DNA from: Pseudoalteromonas lipolytica | GTDB lineage: Bacteria; Pseudomonadota; Gammaproteobacteria; Enterobacterales; Alteromonadaceae | Direction of reading: 5' to 3' | Length of the DNA stretch: 64,000 nucleotides | Assembly (NCBI RefSeq): GCF_900116435.1 | Contig: NZ_FPAZ01000021.1 | Coordinates: 1-64,000, forward strand | In this document: in pieces, positions 51,621 through 62,387 of the stretch | How positions within the stretch are numbered: the stretch's first letter is position 1 | Layout: the number at the start of each line of letters is the position of its first letter | Notes under the pieces: model-generated | Seen by the model: only the letters and a program-made list of their open reading frames with translations | The model's database searches: none | What the model was told of the DNA's origin: nothing | Translations under genes and position numbers: made by a program

Positions 51621-54600
51621 TTATAACTCACATTCTTTGATTGCGTTTAAAACACGCTTTGCAGATACAGGATAAGGTGTCCCTAGTGTTTGTGCAAATA
51701 AAGAAACACGTAATTCCTGCTGCATCCAAAAAATAGACCTGATTTCATCAGGTACGGGCATTCCTTTGGGAATTTTATTCGCCAGTTTTTGATACTGTTC
51801 AGCCACTTTTTCTAGTTCAAGTACACATAAACGATCTCGATTAGGATCAACAGGGAGTTTTTCTAGACGACGTTCAATCGCTTTTAAATAACGAATTAAA
51901 TCCGCCATTTTTGCCGCGCCGTGCTGACTTACAAACCCTTTAAAAACGAGGCTTTGTAATTGTGATTTAATATCACCATGAGCAGTGATCATGGTTAAAT
52001 CTACGCGCCCTTTCATACGCTTATTAAGACTGTGAGCAATGCTGAGCACTTGCTCAACTTGCGTTGCTATGTCGACCACCGTATCGCCCAACTCACCACG
52101 AATTTGCTCTTTAGCCTGCTCAAATGCTTGCTGAGTACGAATGTTGCCGTACTTTATCAATAAACTATCAACACCTGCAGCAATACAATCATCAATCAAA
52201 TCATTCACTTTACCAAAGGGGTTAAAATACAACCCAAGCTTAGATTTATTAGGTAAATTTTGCTGCAAATACTTAATCGGTGACGGTACATTTAAAAGCA
52301 CTAAACGACGTAAGCCCTGTTGGTGCGCCTGCTGTGCTTTTTGTTCGTTATCAAATAACTCAACCGCAGCGGAGTCTTTTTTATCGACTAAAGCTGGAAA
52401 CGCTTTTATTTCATACTGACCTTGCTTTTTAACATAGGAAGCTGGTAACTCACCAAAGCTCCACTGTGTTAAGTCGGCTTTTTCTATGCCTTTATCAGCC
52501 ACTTTTGATAAGGTATCGGTGACTTTGCCCTGAAGCTGAGCTTTCAGCTTAGCCAAATTTAGACCTCGAGCAAGTAACTTATCGTGCTCATCGCGAACTT
52601 CAAACTGCAAACGCAAATGAGGGGCCAACGTTGAGTAATCCCAAGCGTCTGGCTCAACACGTACCCCTGTCATACGCAGCAAACGAGTGCTTATGGCGTC
52701 AATTAAATTGCCTTGCATAGGCTCAATTGCCGCTAATACAGCATCGGCGTAGTTCGGAGCTGGAACAAAATTACGGCGTAGTGTTTTTGGTAATGACTTA
52801 ATTAATGCGCAAATCAACTCATGCCTAAACGCAGGAATATGCCAATCAAAGCCGGTTTCTTGTACTTGATTAAGTAATGCAACCGGAATTTGAACCGCAA
52901 CACCATCAACAGCTTGCCCTGGATCAAAATGGTACGTCAGCGGCAAGAGTAAGTTTTCTTGTTGCCATGTATCTGGGTAATCAAATTCGGTGACATGATC
53001 AGCACCATGCTGCATTAACGCTTCACGTGACATGTGCAAAAAGCGTTTATCTTTTTGTTTTTGTTGCTTCCACCAGGCGTTAAATGCCGCACGATTGTTG
53101 ATATCAGCAGGAATTTTTTTGTCGTAAAACTCATACAGTGTTTGCTCATCCACTAAGATATCGCGACGACGAGACTTATTCTCAAGCACTTGAATATCAT
53201 CAATAAGCTCTTGGTTATACTGTAAAAAGCCTTCATTCTGACCAAGCTCTTGTTCAACCAAAGCGCCACGAATAAACAGCTCTCGGCTCACTTTAGGATC
53301 AATTTTGCTGTATACACAACGACGCTTATTAACAATAAGCAGGCCGTATAAAGTTTGCTGCTCGAAGGCGATAACAGCACCCGGTTTTTTCTCCCAATGA
53401 GGCTCGCTGTAGCTGCGCTTCACTAAATGTTGAGCAAAACCTTCAACCCATTTAAGGTCGATACGGGCATTTATACGCGCGTAGAGTTTACTTGTCTCCA
53501 CCAGCTCCGCAGCCATAATCCACTTAGGGCTCTTTTTAAATAATCCTGAGCCCGGAAAAATATGGAACTGACTATTACGTGCGCCTTTGTAAATTTGTTT
53601 TTCGTCTTTAAAACCAATGTGGCTCAACATACCGCTTAAGAGTGACTGATGAATTCGGTCGCTGTCGGCTACGTTAGTTGTTGCTTTCATGCCCATTTCA
53701 TTACACACGGTCGACAGTTGATAAACGATATCTTGCCATTCTCGAATACGCATATAAGCTAAAAAGTCTTTTTGACACAGCTTTCTAAACTGACTATTGC
53801 TTAACTCACTTTGTTGCTCTTCAAGATAATTCCACAGATTTAAAAATGCGATAAAGTCTGAATCTGGATCATCAAATCGGCCATGTTTTTCATCAGCTGC
53901 CCCCCGCTTTTCTTGGGGTCGCTCACGAGGGTCTTGAATCGAAAGCGCAGCAACAATAATAATGACTTCACGCAATGCCCCAAGGCTGTCTGCGGTTAGC
54001 ACCATTTTGGCTAAACGCGGGTCGACGGGTAAACGACTTAAACTACGTCCTGATTTAGTCAGCTCAGTTTGCTTATGGCGCTTAGCTGGTTTAACCGCCT
54101 CAAGCTCTTCGAGTAACGTTAAACCATCATTGATGTTACGACTGTCTGGCGCTTGTACAAACGGAAATTGTTGCATATCGCCCAGCCCAAGGCCTAGCAT
54201 TTGCAAAATAACCGACGCTAAGTTAGTACGTAGAATTTCAGGGTCAGTAAATTCTGGACGCGAATTAAAATCATCTTCGCTGTATAAACGAATACAAATA
54301 CCCGCTTCGATACGACCACAACGGCCTTTACGCTGATTGGCACTGGCTTGTGAAATTGGCTCTATTGGTAAGCGTTGTACTTTAGTACGGTAGCTGTAAC
54401 GGCTAATTCGCGCGGTGCCTGGGTCAATAACATACCGAATGCCGGGCACGGTTAACGAGGTTTCTGCCACATTTGTGGCTAAAATGATGTGGCGACGTGA
54501 ATGCGGTGCAAAAATACGATTTTGTTCTGCATTCGATAAACGCGAATAGAGTGGCAGGATATCTGCGCCTTTTAAGTTGCGTTTAGAAAGCGCATCGGCA

Positions 54601-55511
54601 GTGTCGCGTATTTCACGCTCACCATTCATAAAGATAAGAATGTCACCGGGTCCTTCGTCACACAGCTCGTCAACGGCATCAAAAATACCTTGCAGTTGGT
54701 CACCATCGGCTTCCATCTCTTCTTTATTAATCTCTGTAGTTGGGCGATAACGTACTTCTACAGGGAAAGTGCGTCCTGACACTTCAATAATCGGGGCGTC
54801 ATCAAAATGCTGAGAAAATCGCTCTGGATCGATGGTTGCTGAGGTAATAATGACTTTTAGATCGGGGCGTTTTGGCAATAAATTCTTTAAATAGCCCAAA
54901 ATAAAATCGATATTTAGGCTACGCTCATGGGCTTCATCGATAATAATCGTATCATATTGATTTAAAAAGCGGTCTTGCTGAATTTCAGCCAGCAAAATAC
55001 CATCGGTCATCAATTTTATATAACTATTATCTGAGACCTGATCACTAAAACGAATTTTAAAACCGACTTGCTGACCAAGCTCACATTGCATCTCTTCAGC
55101 AATACGGTTAGCAACGCTGCGAGCTGCCAAACGCCTTGGTTGAGTATGCCCTATGTAGCCCTCTACCCCACGACCAAGCTCTAAGCACATTTTTGGAATT
55201 TGTGTTGTTTTACCCGAGCCAGTTTCACCTGCAATGATCACCACTTGGTTGTTGGCAATCGCCTGCTTAATATCCTCTTTCTTTTGGCTAACAGGAAGTT
55301 GCTCTGGATAGGTTACTGTTGGTAATGCCGCTATACGTTGAACACGCAATTGCTGTGAGCGAGCAATATCATCCGCGATTTTTTGCGCTATGTTCGCTTG
55401 CTTTGTTTCATCGTTTATTTTTTTGATGCCATGCAGGCGTTTTTTGAGGATGAATTGATCTTTGCGTAAGCATGTTTTTAATTCGCCGAACAGCGGACCT
55501 AGGTTAACCAC
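51621..55511 (-). CDS. hrpA: ATP-dependent RNA helicase HrpA
   Basis: 1296 aa, the full HrpA length. It starts at a GTG with AAGGGT five bases upstream. DEAH-type motifs are GETGSGKTTQIPK (95-107), IIIDEAHERSLN, TSATI and QRKGRCGRIEAG, followed by the HA2, OB-fold and the long HrpA-specific C-terminal domains (DUF3418). In E. coli it resolves stalled ribosomes and processes mRNA. Confidence 0.94.
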   Translation of the reverse strand: MVNLGPLFGELKTCLRKDQFILKKRLHGIKKINDETKQANIAQKIADDIARSQQLRVQRIAALPTVTYPEQLPVSQKKEDIKQAIANNQVVIIAGETGSGKTTQIPKMCLELGRGVEGYIGHTQPRRLAARSVANRIAEEMQCELGQQVGFKIRFSDQVSDNSYIKLMTDGILLAEIQQDRFLNQYDTIIIDEAHERSLNIDFILGYLKNLLPKRPDLKVIITSATIDPERFSQHFDDAPIIEVSGRTFPVEVRYRPTTEINKEEMEADGDQLQGIFDAVDELCDEGPGDILIFMNGEREIRDTADALSKRNLKGADILPLYSRLSNAEQNRIFAPHSRRHIILATNVAETSLTVPGIRYVIDPGTARISRYSYRTKVQRLPIEPISQASANQRKGRCGRIEAGICIRLYSEDDFNSRPEFTDPEILRTNLASVILQMLGLGLGDMQQFPFVQAPDSRNINDGLTLLEELEAVKPAKRHKQTELTKSGRSLSRLPVDPRLAKMVLTADSLGALREVIIIVAALSIQDPRERPQEKRGAADEKHGRFDDPDSDFIAFLNLWNYLEEQQSELSNSQFRKLCQKDFLAYMRIREWQDIVYQLSTVCNEMGMKATTNVADSDRIHQSLLSGMLSHIGFKDEKQIYKGARNSQFHIFPGSGLFKKSPKWIMAAELVETSKLYARINARIDLKWVEGFAQHLVKRSYSEPHWEKKPGAVIAFEQQTLYGLLIVNKRRCVYSKIDPKVSRELFIRGALVEQELGQNEGFLQYNQELIDDIQVLENKSRRRDILVDEQTLYEFYDKKIPADINNRAAFNAWWKQQKQKDKRFLHMSREALMQHGADHVTEFDYPDTWQQENLLLPLTYHFDPGQAVDGVAVQIPVALLNQVQETGFDWHIPAFRHELICALIKSLPKTLRRNFVPAPNYADAVLAAIEPMQGNLIDAISTRLLRMTGVRVEPDAWDYSTLAPHLRLQFEVRDEHDKLLARGLNLAKLKAQLQGKVTDTLSKVADKGIEKADLTQWSFGELPASYVKKQGQYEIKAFPALVDKKDSAAVELFDNEQKAQQAHQQGLRRLVLLNVPSPIKYLQQNLPNKSKLGLYFNPFGKVNDLIDDCIAAGVDSLLIKYGNIRTQQAFEQAKEQIRGELGDTVVDIATQVEQVLSIAHSLNKRMKGRVDLTMITAHGDIKSQLQSLVFKGFVSQHGAAKMADLIRYLKAIERRLEKLPVDPNRDRLCVLELEKVAEQYQKLANKIPKGMPVPDEIRSIFWMQQELRVSLFAQTLGTPYPVSAKRVLNAIKECEL

Positions 55512-55590
55512 CCGATACCCTTATAGTTATTTGCCAATAGGGCAACCATTGTATCAAATAATCTATTGGGTGGTCATGGCTTATTTATGC

Positions 55591-55785
55591 CAATTCGCTC
55601 AATTAAATGAACAGTTTTGAGGCAATCAAACCGAGTTGATAACAAGGCAAAAATGTCGTTATTGAAGTGTTCTCGGCAATTGCTCCTGCATTGCTCTACC
55701 TCTTGCACCCATGCAGTCGTAAATCAGACACTTTTAACACAGGTAGCGACAGGTTTAATCCCTCAAAATGATTAAGTATTACTGC
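55591..55785 (+). repeat. Dispersed repeat of about 195 bp, copy 2
   Basis: The same succession of blocks as copy 1 (GAGGCAATCAAACC, TTGATAACAAGGCAAAAA, CAATTGCTCCTGCATTGCTC, CATGCAGTCGTAAATCAGAC, GGTAGCGACAGG, CTCAAAATGATTAAGTATTA). Its right end runs into the cyclophilin gene, whose stop codon (55772-55774) is formed by the repeat's terminal ACTTAATC on the minus strand. Confidence 0.87.
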
Positions 55786-56662
55786 TACTTGGCATTATTC
55801 GCTCGGTTGGAATAGACATGGCACATACGTCGATGTAATGTGGACTTTCAACGAACCAATCTTCTACTCGATTTTTGCGCGCATCGATTAACTGTTTAAA
55901 AGCAGTTGAATCTGTTTTCATTACTTTAAACTGGCTTGTATCAATGTCTGTAATATCAGCCAGAACTTGCATATCTGTAATAGGATTAAATACCGCACCT
56001 TCAATGGGCTTTCGCATTAATTGATTAAAGTGCTCCATCCCCTCTAATACACGCCCAAACACTGTAATATTTCGGTCTAGGTAGCGCTGTGCATTACCTA
56101 TCGTGACATAAAATTCTGTGCCACCACTGTTAATATCGTTATCACGAGCCATTGCAAAGATGCCGGGGCAATGCACTTGCCATGTTTGTGTTTGACTTTC
56201 ATTTTGCGCAACCGCAAACCCATTTAGAAAGCCCGTTTTTACTGCGTAACCATCTGGGCCTTTTAATTCAGTGATCGCCAGTGGTGTATCCGTTTTGAAG
56301 TAAAATTCAGCAGGCAGCGCTTTTTTCGCCTTTTTAACCGACTTTGTTTCATTCGCGTCACCACCTTGCGCGACAAAACCTTCAACAAAGCGGTAAATAC
56401 TCAGCCCTTGATAAAAACCTTCTTGGGCGAGTAGTCGCATATTTTTGGCGTGCAAAGGCGCCAAGCCATCATTGAGCTCAATATACGCGGCACCCGTCGG
56501 GAGAGTAAGTTTAAGAACGTTGTTTGGTTGCACAATGCGCCATTGAGACTCATCTGCGGTTTCAATAGTTTCAGCTGCTGAGCGTTTTTCAACGTTATCA
56601 GCAGCGTGAATAGGCCCTGTTAAAAGTGCAGCAACGCATACCGTTAATAGACTAAATTTCAT
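55772..56662 (-). CDS. Secreted cyclophilin-type peptidyl-prolyl isomerase
   Basis: 296 aa. A signal peptide ends at IHAADN (about residue 20). The cyclophilin domain (about 45-225) shows FYQGLSIYRFVEGFVAQGGDAN, FAMARDNDINSGGTEFYVTI and NITVFGRVLEGM. It assists proline isomerisation of periplasmic proteins. The last residues (SSSNT) and the stop come from the dispersed repeat, so the C-terminus may be altered from the ancestral form. Confidence 0.88.
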   Translation of the reverse strand: MKFSLLTVCVAALLTGPIHAADNVEKRSAAETIETADESQWRIVQPNNVLKLTLPTGAAYIELNDGLAPLHAKNMRLLAQEGFYQGLSIYRFVEGFVAQGGDANETKSVKKAKKALPAEFYFKTDTPLAITELKGPDGYAVKTGFLNGFAVAQNESQTQTWQVHCPGIFAMARDNDINSGGTEFYVTIGNAQRYLDRNITVFGRVLEGMEHFNQLMRKPIEGAVFNPITDMQVLADITDIDTSQFKVMKTDSTAFKQLIDARKNRVEDWFVESPHYIDVCAMSIPTERIMPSSSNT

Positions 56663-56750
56663 TATTATTATCTTTTAAGTAATTGACAATTCAGCCTATT
56701 AACTTCTTAACAATTAAGCAAGTAAAAATACCCCAACGCACTGTGATACG

Positions 56751-56944
56751 ATTCGCTTAATTAAGTGCTCTATGTTGAGGCAATATAACCTCGTTGATAA
56801 CAAGGCAAAAATGTCGTTATTGAGGTGTTCACTGCAATTGCTCCTGCATTGCTCTACCTCCTGCATCCATGCAGTCGTAAATCAGACATTTTTAACACAG
56901 GCAGCGACAGGTTTAGTCCCTCAACATGATTAAGTCTTATTGCA
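56751..56944 (+). repeat. Dispersed repeat of about 195 bp, copy 3
   Basis: Same block order as copies 1 and 2, with small differences (ACTGCAATTGCTCC, GGCAGCGACAGG, CTCAACATGATTAAGTCTTA). It ends about 15 bp past the tamB stop, in the same orientation as the others. Confidence 0.87.
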
Positions 56945-56958
56945 GATTGGTATGGCTA

Positions 56959-59900
56959 TTAATCCCAGTCAAATTTATACAGAATATCAACATTTTGATA
57001 AAGACCGCTGGTTACTTCAATATACAGTTGTGACAAGAGTTGATAGCGCACTGCCACCTCACTCAATGAATCAAAAATCCCCACGCTGTATTTCACTTGA
57101 ATACCGGGCGTAACATAGCCTGATATTTCAACTTTAGTATCATCGCCACTGCCTGTAGAACTCAAGCTCACATCCGATAAACCAAAGCTTTCGCCAATTT
57201 TAGATACCACACCTTCACTGCGGTTAACACCTTGCGCTAATAATAGTTGCGTCAACATTGCATCGGTTGAGCTGTCCCCTTCGTCAAGTGGCTGACCATT
57301 CAATAAGTAAGCCAATGCTTGTGCTTGATCCATTGCCGGCTCTGAGAACACTTTTAACGATGGCTGTTCCACATTCCCGGTTAAAGTAATACCCGCAACC
57401 ACACCATTTGCGGTGTTATCAGGGTTGCGAATAGCTTTAATATTTAAATACGGTTTATCTACAGAGCCACTAAAGCCAACTTGACCTGTCCGTATTTGTA
57501 AATCTTGGCCAAAAGCGCGGTAGGTTCCTTCAACAAGGTTTAATTCTCCGGTGGCAATCATCGGTGTCGTCTGGTCCATGTTGATATTAATATCCCCTTC
57601 GACTTTTGACTGTAATCCAAATGAATCAATACGCACGTCTCTTTCAACCAGTACCTTTAAGTTGATAGCGTAATCGAAAGGAACTTTTTCAGCTTGTTGT
57701 TGTTCAATATCCACAATGACTTCGTCATCACTGACTTGCACAGCCCCCTCGGGTAGCTCCTCAATGGCAATCCGCCCCCACGGAACAACAACCTGCCCTT
57801 CAAGGTTAAAGGCATTATTTTTTAATGACATAGTGAGCTCAGGCGACACTTTAAAGGTGACATCTTGTTGCGCACGTACAAAGAACTCATTGCCTTGCAA
57901 TTGTAAATTTACATCGGGTAAATCTGCATGCCAATCAACACCCCCAGATAACTTTAGCGCTCCCCCTTCACGGTCTTTTAGCTCACCAGTCACTGTCGCA
58001 CTTTGATTATTAAAAGCGATATTCACCTGTGAGTTTTGCAATGAAACAGGAAGCGTTGCTCCTTCTAAGTTAATGCTGTCAACATTAAGCTCACCATTAA
58101 TGAGTGGCTCTTTTAATGAACCTGCCAAGGCAAGCTGACCCTTAATATCACCATTTAGCTGCTCTAACGTGCCAATAAAAGGCTGTATATTCGTGAGTAG
58201 AATTTTTTCAATAACCAGATCACCCGAGAGTAATTGCTGATTTTGAATATCCTCTACATTAATTTGTGAGGTTACTTTTCCAAGTACTGATGAGTCGAGT
58301 GTCGCTTCAAGCTTCGCCGTTTCTGCATCACTTATCGCAGACAGGCTGAAGACCTCAATCGGTAGCTTATAAACTGTCGCACCATCGATTAGTGATGCAG
58401 CTAGTTCTTGCGTATTAATGTTAGCTCGCAGGGTTTTTAGCTCTGCGTTATGCCAGTTGGCAACAAACTCACCTTGCGCTAAGCCGGTTAAATCGAGATT
58501 ATCAGGTAAGAAATGTTTAAACTCTGGTATCGATAACGCCCCAAGTTGCGCATTAAGTTGACCCAATTGCTTTGTTTGCTGCAAGGTGTTTACACACAAC
58601 TGAGACTTTTCACTTTGCCAACAGTGTGCCGAGACATTAAAGTCTTGCGTCTGCGTATTTACACTGACATTAATGGCTTTATCTGTTCCAAAACGAACTT
58701 TATTATCGGTAACAAGTATTTGACTTAACGCCCCTTGCCACGTGTTCTTTGTGAACTTTCCATCTAAATCAAACGACACTTTACCTTGATCAGCATCCAG
58801 TAAAAATACGACATGGTGATCCGTTTTGTCACCTGAGGCATTAAGTTCAATCTGATTAATTTTGTGCTCAGCAAAACTAGCTGAATCCAAAATAAGCGAT
58901 ATCTCTGTTTGCCAGTCCGCAGCATAATCAAACTGCCCGTTTAACGCTAAACCCTCAACTTGGATATCCTGATAACTTAAAGTATTGAGGAGCAAGTTCA
59001 CATTGGCTGTCGGTTCAAGGCGTGCTCCGCGCAATTTAAGATCTGCACTTCCTTTCCCCTGCAAAGGAAGCACACTTTGTTCACTTGCATCAAGGCGGAT
59101 TTTACCGTCAACAAGCCATGTATCATCGACTTGACCCGATAGTGTAATTTCGTTATTTCCACTTTTAAGCTCAAGCTTATCAAAACTCGCGTGAAGGCTG
59201 CTGTCGAGTTTAAAGTCAGAGGCGACGTTCACAGGGATATCATTTACTGTGCCATCAATCACTGTGTTTGCTAAGATTAGCTGCCAATCCTCGTCTTTTA
59301 GAGTGAAGGAGCCATTAAACTTGCCAGATAAATTACTGCTTACGGCATCCGTTAAGTACTGAGCTTTTAAATCGCTTAACGTGCCTGAAAACTGACTTGT
59401 CACGCCCTCAGACCAATCTGCTGATGCGTTAACCGTAGCTTGGCTGTCGTTAGCACTGAGCTTTAGTTGATCAATTTTGACTCGTGTAAGGCCTCCATTT
59501 GCCTGCATTTCAGTTAACATCGCAGGGTATGCACCTAGCCGACTTGTTAAATTCACATTAATGGCGTAATCATCCGCATCGCCTTGCATACTGATAGCAA
59601 GGTCAGATAAACGTAATTGCGCAGCTTCTGTGTCTAACAGCCACGTATCAATGCCACCTTTTAGGCTAAACGGGTAATTCGTTTGTTGTAGATTGACTTG
59701 ACCACTCAGTGTAGCTGGGTATTGACCCTGCGTAGTGAGGTTTAAGTTTAAATCCCCTAAACGCCCATTTAAGCCAAGAGTTGCTTGGTGCTGAGAATTA
59801 ACCACAGACAACGAGGCATCAACTTTATTATCACCCCTTAAAAGCGCATGAAACTGGGTATTCAACTGCCAGTCAATGTAACGTGCAGCCAATTTCTCGA

Positions 59901-60660
59901 CGCTGATTTCACTCTCTTTCGCTATCGCTTCAAGTTCAATGTTGTTAATAACGTGCGCACTTTCAGCTGCAAAAGGAGTTATTGCAACTTTATCGACCTT
60001 AAATGCGTGCAATTGCACATTAATTGGTAAGGTAAAATCAAGTGATGGTAGAGCTGGCAGCTCATTCAGCGGCGCACTTTTTGGGGCTTCTTTTACTTCA
60101 TGCAATGCAACTGCAATATCGGCGATAGTAAATGCGTGTACGTTGATATCAGATTGTGATGCATAGGCTGTCAGGTTTAATTTGCTCACCGTCACATCAG
60201 CACTTGCATGCTCCAAGGTAAAACGATTAACAGCAATGCGTTTAACTGTGACATTTATCGGCAACGTTATTTGCTCAGCCGTGGTGGGCTCACCGTCAGT
60301 CATTTCTGTATCGGTTGGTTGTGGGTTTTCTGCCAAAGAGGGGGGTGTATCAAGTTTTAAATCTATTGTTTGCGCACTTAAGTTGTCTACACAAACACCA
60401 TCACACCCCCACCAGTACAAATCAATTTTTAGTTGTTTTGCTGAAAACTTAAGTCCTTGTTTATCGTACGAGATATCGAATGCATCATTGTACAAAAAAC
60501 GCCCGCTCGGTAAATTTATCTTCAAGCCATCTACTAATTTATTAGCTGAATATGCAATAAAGTGATTTCCTGGCGCGGTGAATAATAAACAAAAAAGTAT
60601 GACGCCTACGCTGACTAATATGGCTGATAAAATCGTCGTCGTTTTTTTAAACTTGTTCAT
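56959..60660 (-). CDS. tamB: Translocation and assembly module protein TamB
   Basis: 1233 aa. One N-terminal membrane anchor (about 10-30) precedes a very long beta-rich periplasmic stretch, and the C-terminal DUF490/TamB domain is recognised by VDIEQQQAEKVPFDYAIN, ATGELNLVEGTYRAFGQDL and YLLNGQPL near the end, closing with YKFDWD. TamB bridges inner and outer membranes and is linked to outer-membrane protein insertion and phospholipid transfer. Its start overlaps the tamA stop by one base. Confidence 0.93.
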   Translation of the reverse strand: MNKFKKTTTILSAILVSVGVILFCLLFTAPGNHFIAYSANKLVDGLKINLPSGRFLYNDAFDISYDKQGLKFSAKQLKIDLYWWGCDGVCVDNLSAQTIDLKLDTPPSLAENPQPTDTEMTDGEPTTAEQITLPINVTVKRIAVNRFTLEHASADVTVSKLNLTAYASQSDINVHAFTIADIAVALHEVKEAPKSAPLNELPALPSLDFTLPINVQLHAFKVDKVAITPFAAESAHVINNIELEAIAKESEISVEKLAARYIDWQLNTQFHALLRGDNKVDASLSVVNSQHQATLGLNGRLGDLNLNLTTQGQYPATLSGQVNLQQTNYPFSLKGGIDTWLLDTEAAQLRLSDLAISMQGDADDYAINVNLTSRLGAYPAMLTEMQANGGLTRVKIDQLKLSANDSQATVNASADWSEGVTSQFSGTLSDLKAQYLTDAVSSNLSGKFNGSFTLKDEDWQLILANTVIDGTVNDIPVNVASDFKLDSSLHASFDKLELKSGNNEITLSGQVDDTWLVDGKIRLDASEQSVLPLQGKGSADLKLRGARLEPTANVNLLLNTLSYQDIQVEGLALNGQFDYAADWQTEISLILDSASFAEHKINQIELNASGDKTDHHVVFLLDADQGKVSFDLDGKFTKNTWQGALSQILVTDNKVRFGTDKAINVSVNTQTQDFNVSAHCWQSEKSQLCVNTLQQTKQLGQLNAQLGALSIPEFKHFLPDNLDLTGLAQGEFVANWHNAELKTLRANINTQELAASLIDGATVYKLPIEVFSLSAISDAETAKLEATLDSSVLGKVTSQINVEDIQNQQLLSGDLVIEKILLTNIQPFIGTLEQLNGDIKGQLALAGSLKEPLINGELNVDSINLEGATLPVSLQNSQVNIAFNNQSATVTGELKDREGGALKLSGGVDWHADLPDVNLQLQGNEFFVRAQQDVTFKVSPELTMSLKNNAFNLEGQVVVPWGRIAIEELPEGAVQVSDDEVIVDIEQQQAEKVPFDYAINLKVLVERDVRIDSFGLQSKVEGDININMDQTTPMIATGELNLVEGTYRAFGQDLQIRTGQVGFSGSVDKPYLNIKAIRNPDNTANGVVAGITLTGNVEQPSLKVFSEPAMDQAQALAYLLNGQPLDEGDSSTDAMLTQLLLAQGVNRSEGVVSKIGESFGLSDVSLSSTGSGDDTKVEISGYVTPGIQVKYSVGIFDSLSEVAVRYQLLSQLYIEVTSGLYQNVDILYKFDWD

Positions 60661-62387
60661 TAAATTTCAGGCCCTATGGTAATACTTAAACGGGTACTTT
60701 TACTTTCTTTTGTCAGCCCCCACGCATGATCAATGCGAACGGGTCCAACGGGCGTTAAGTAACGAAAACCAAAACCAGCACCTACTTCAACACGATCAGT
60801 AAAATCATTAGTCGCTGTACCACTGTCTACAAAGACGGCAGCTCGCCAATGTTCTGCAAATTGATAGTTATACTCAACAGTTCCAGTGGCTAGGTATTTC
60901 CCCCCAATAAGGCGACCTTTTTCATCTTCAGGAGAAATTGATTGATATGCAAAACCACGGACACTTTGGTCCCCCCCCGCATAGAAACGCAGTGAAAAAG
61001 GCACATTGTCAATATCATCCACTAACATGGCCCCCAAATTAGCACGTAAAAATATCATGTGACGATCAGCAACGGTTGTAAGCCAAGCGTTCTGCAATTG
61101 AAGTCGCAAAATATTTGTCGTTGAAAACATGTCTTTTAAACCAAATTCAGCAGATATAAGCCATTGATAACCCTCGTAAGGTGTTGTGCCACCTTCGGTG
61201 TCTTTTTTCGCATAACTAATGCCTGGCATCAGCATTTTAGAGCTTTGCTCTTCATCGCCAATTTGGTAGGTTTCTCTATCGCGTCTTAAAAAGGCAGTAC
61301 GCACCCACTCATCATCAGTTAACCACTGGCGCTGCAGTTGGGCTGTTAAAATTTTACTGTATACATCATTCGTCAGCTTATCTTCGAGCTTATAACCGAC
61401 TGAAAAACGCCATAAATCATCATTTGGATCATTTACCGGCACAGTATAACCTAACGATATGTCTTGTTGCTTTTCAGAGACATTCAGGTTGCTTTCGAGA
61501 TAGTGTCCGTCTTGTGTAATCCACGGTTTAGACCATTTAAAACGCACTTTTGGGCCTAGGTCGGTACTAAATCCTCCCCCTACTTCGTAACTATTTGCAG
61601 GCTTGTGCAAAACATCAACATTCACTGGCACCTTGCCATCTTTTCGATTTGCTATGTCGGCATAGACTCGTACACTCGTAAAATAAGGGGTACTCGAGAG
61701 CGCTAGATTGTAGTCGGATACTTCTGTTGATTTGTAAGGTTGACCTGCCTTAAATTCAGCTAAAGATCGAATGTATTTTTCAGCTGGCGTTTGATTACCT
61801 ATCGTTATTTCACCAAATTGATAACGAGGACCGGTATCAACATTGAAGGTAATTTTCGCACTGTTTTTCTTAAGAGATACAGCTAAGGTATGTGCATGCC
61901 ATTTAGCATCAAAATACCCCAGCTCTAAAAGTTGACTTTCAATACGCTTCCTTGCCGCTTCATATTTAGCGTGATTTAAAAAATCACCCGGTTTTAAACT
62001 AATACCATCTACAGCAACCATAAACTCAGGATCCGCTTTACCGGCCCCGCTAATGGTAATATCGACGTCGGATATACGTGTCACTGGCCCACGCTCTATA
62101 TCAACGATGACCAACTGCTCGGCGTTATCAAATTTTATTTTAACGACAGGCTTATAATACCCCAGTGCTTTTAAGCTCGCTTTTACTTGGCTTTTAGCAT
62201 GACGCTGCAAGGCTTTAGACGTTTTTTCATCTATTAATGGTTTAATGTAAAGCGCGACGTTTTTTTCAAGGTCGCCATTGACCCCTTGAATTTTATAATC
62301 TTTGATGATCGTTTCAGCACTAAATGCATTATTACTCAGTGAAAAAAATAAAATTAAAAAGACAAAAAAGAAATGCCGAATGTACAA
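60660..62387 (-). CDS. tamA: Outer-membrane translocation protein TamA
   Basis: 575 aa of the Omp85/BamA superfamily. After a signal peptide ending AFSAET come three POTRA domains (about 25-265) and a C-terminal 16-strand barrel with VRGFAYQSISPEDEKG and GPVRIDHAWGL, ending RLSITIGPEI. The only plausible start is the TTG at 62387, with AAGGAT at the right distance. It works with TamB, the next gene. Confidence 0.93.
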   Translation of the reverse strand: MYIRHFFFVFLILFFSLSNNAFSAETIIKDYKIQGVNGDLEKNVALYIKPLIDEKTSKALQRHAKSQVKASLKALGYYKPVVKIKFDNAEQLVIVDIERGPVTRISDVDITISGAGKADPEFMVAVDGISLKPGDFLNHAKYEAARKRIESQLLELGYFDAKWHAHTLAVSLKKNSAKITFNVDTGPRYQFGEITIGNQTPAEKYIRSLAEFKAGQPYKSTEVSDYNLALSSTPYFTSVRVYADIANRKDGKVPVNVDVLHKPANSYEVGGGFSTDLGPKVRFKWSKPWITQDGHYLESNLNVSEKQQDISLGYTVPVNDPNDDLWRFSVGYKLEDKLTNDVYSKILTAQLQRQWLTDDEWVRTAFLRRDRETYQIGDEEQSSKMLMPGISYAKKDTEGGTTPYEGYQWLISAEFGLKDMFSTTNILRLQLQNAWLTTVADRHMIFLRANLGAMLVDDIDNVPFSLRFYAGGDQSVRGFAYQSISPEDEKGRLIGGKYLATGTVEYNYQFAEHWRAAVFVDSGTATNDFTDRVEVGAGFGFRYLTPVGPVRIDHAWGLTKESKSTRLSITIGPEI

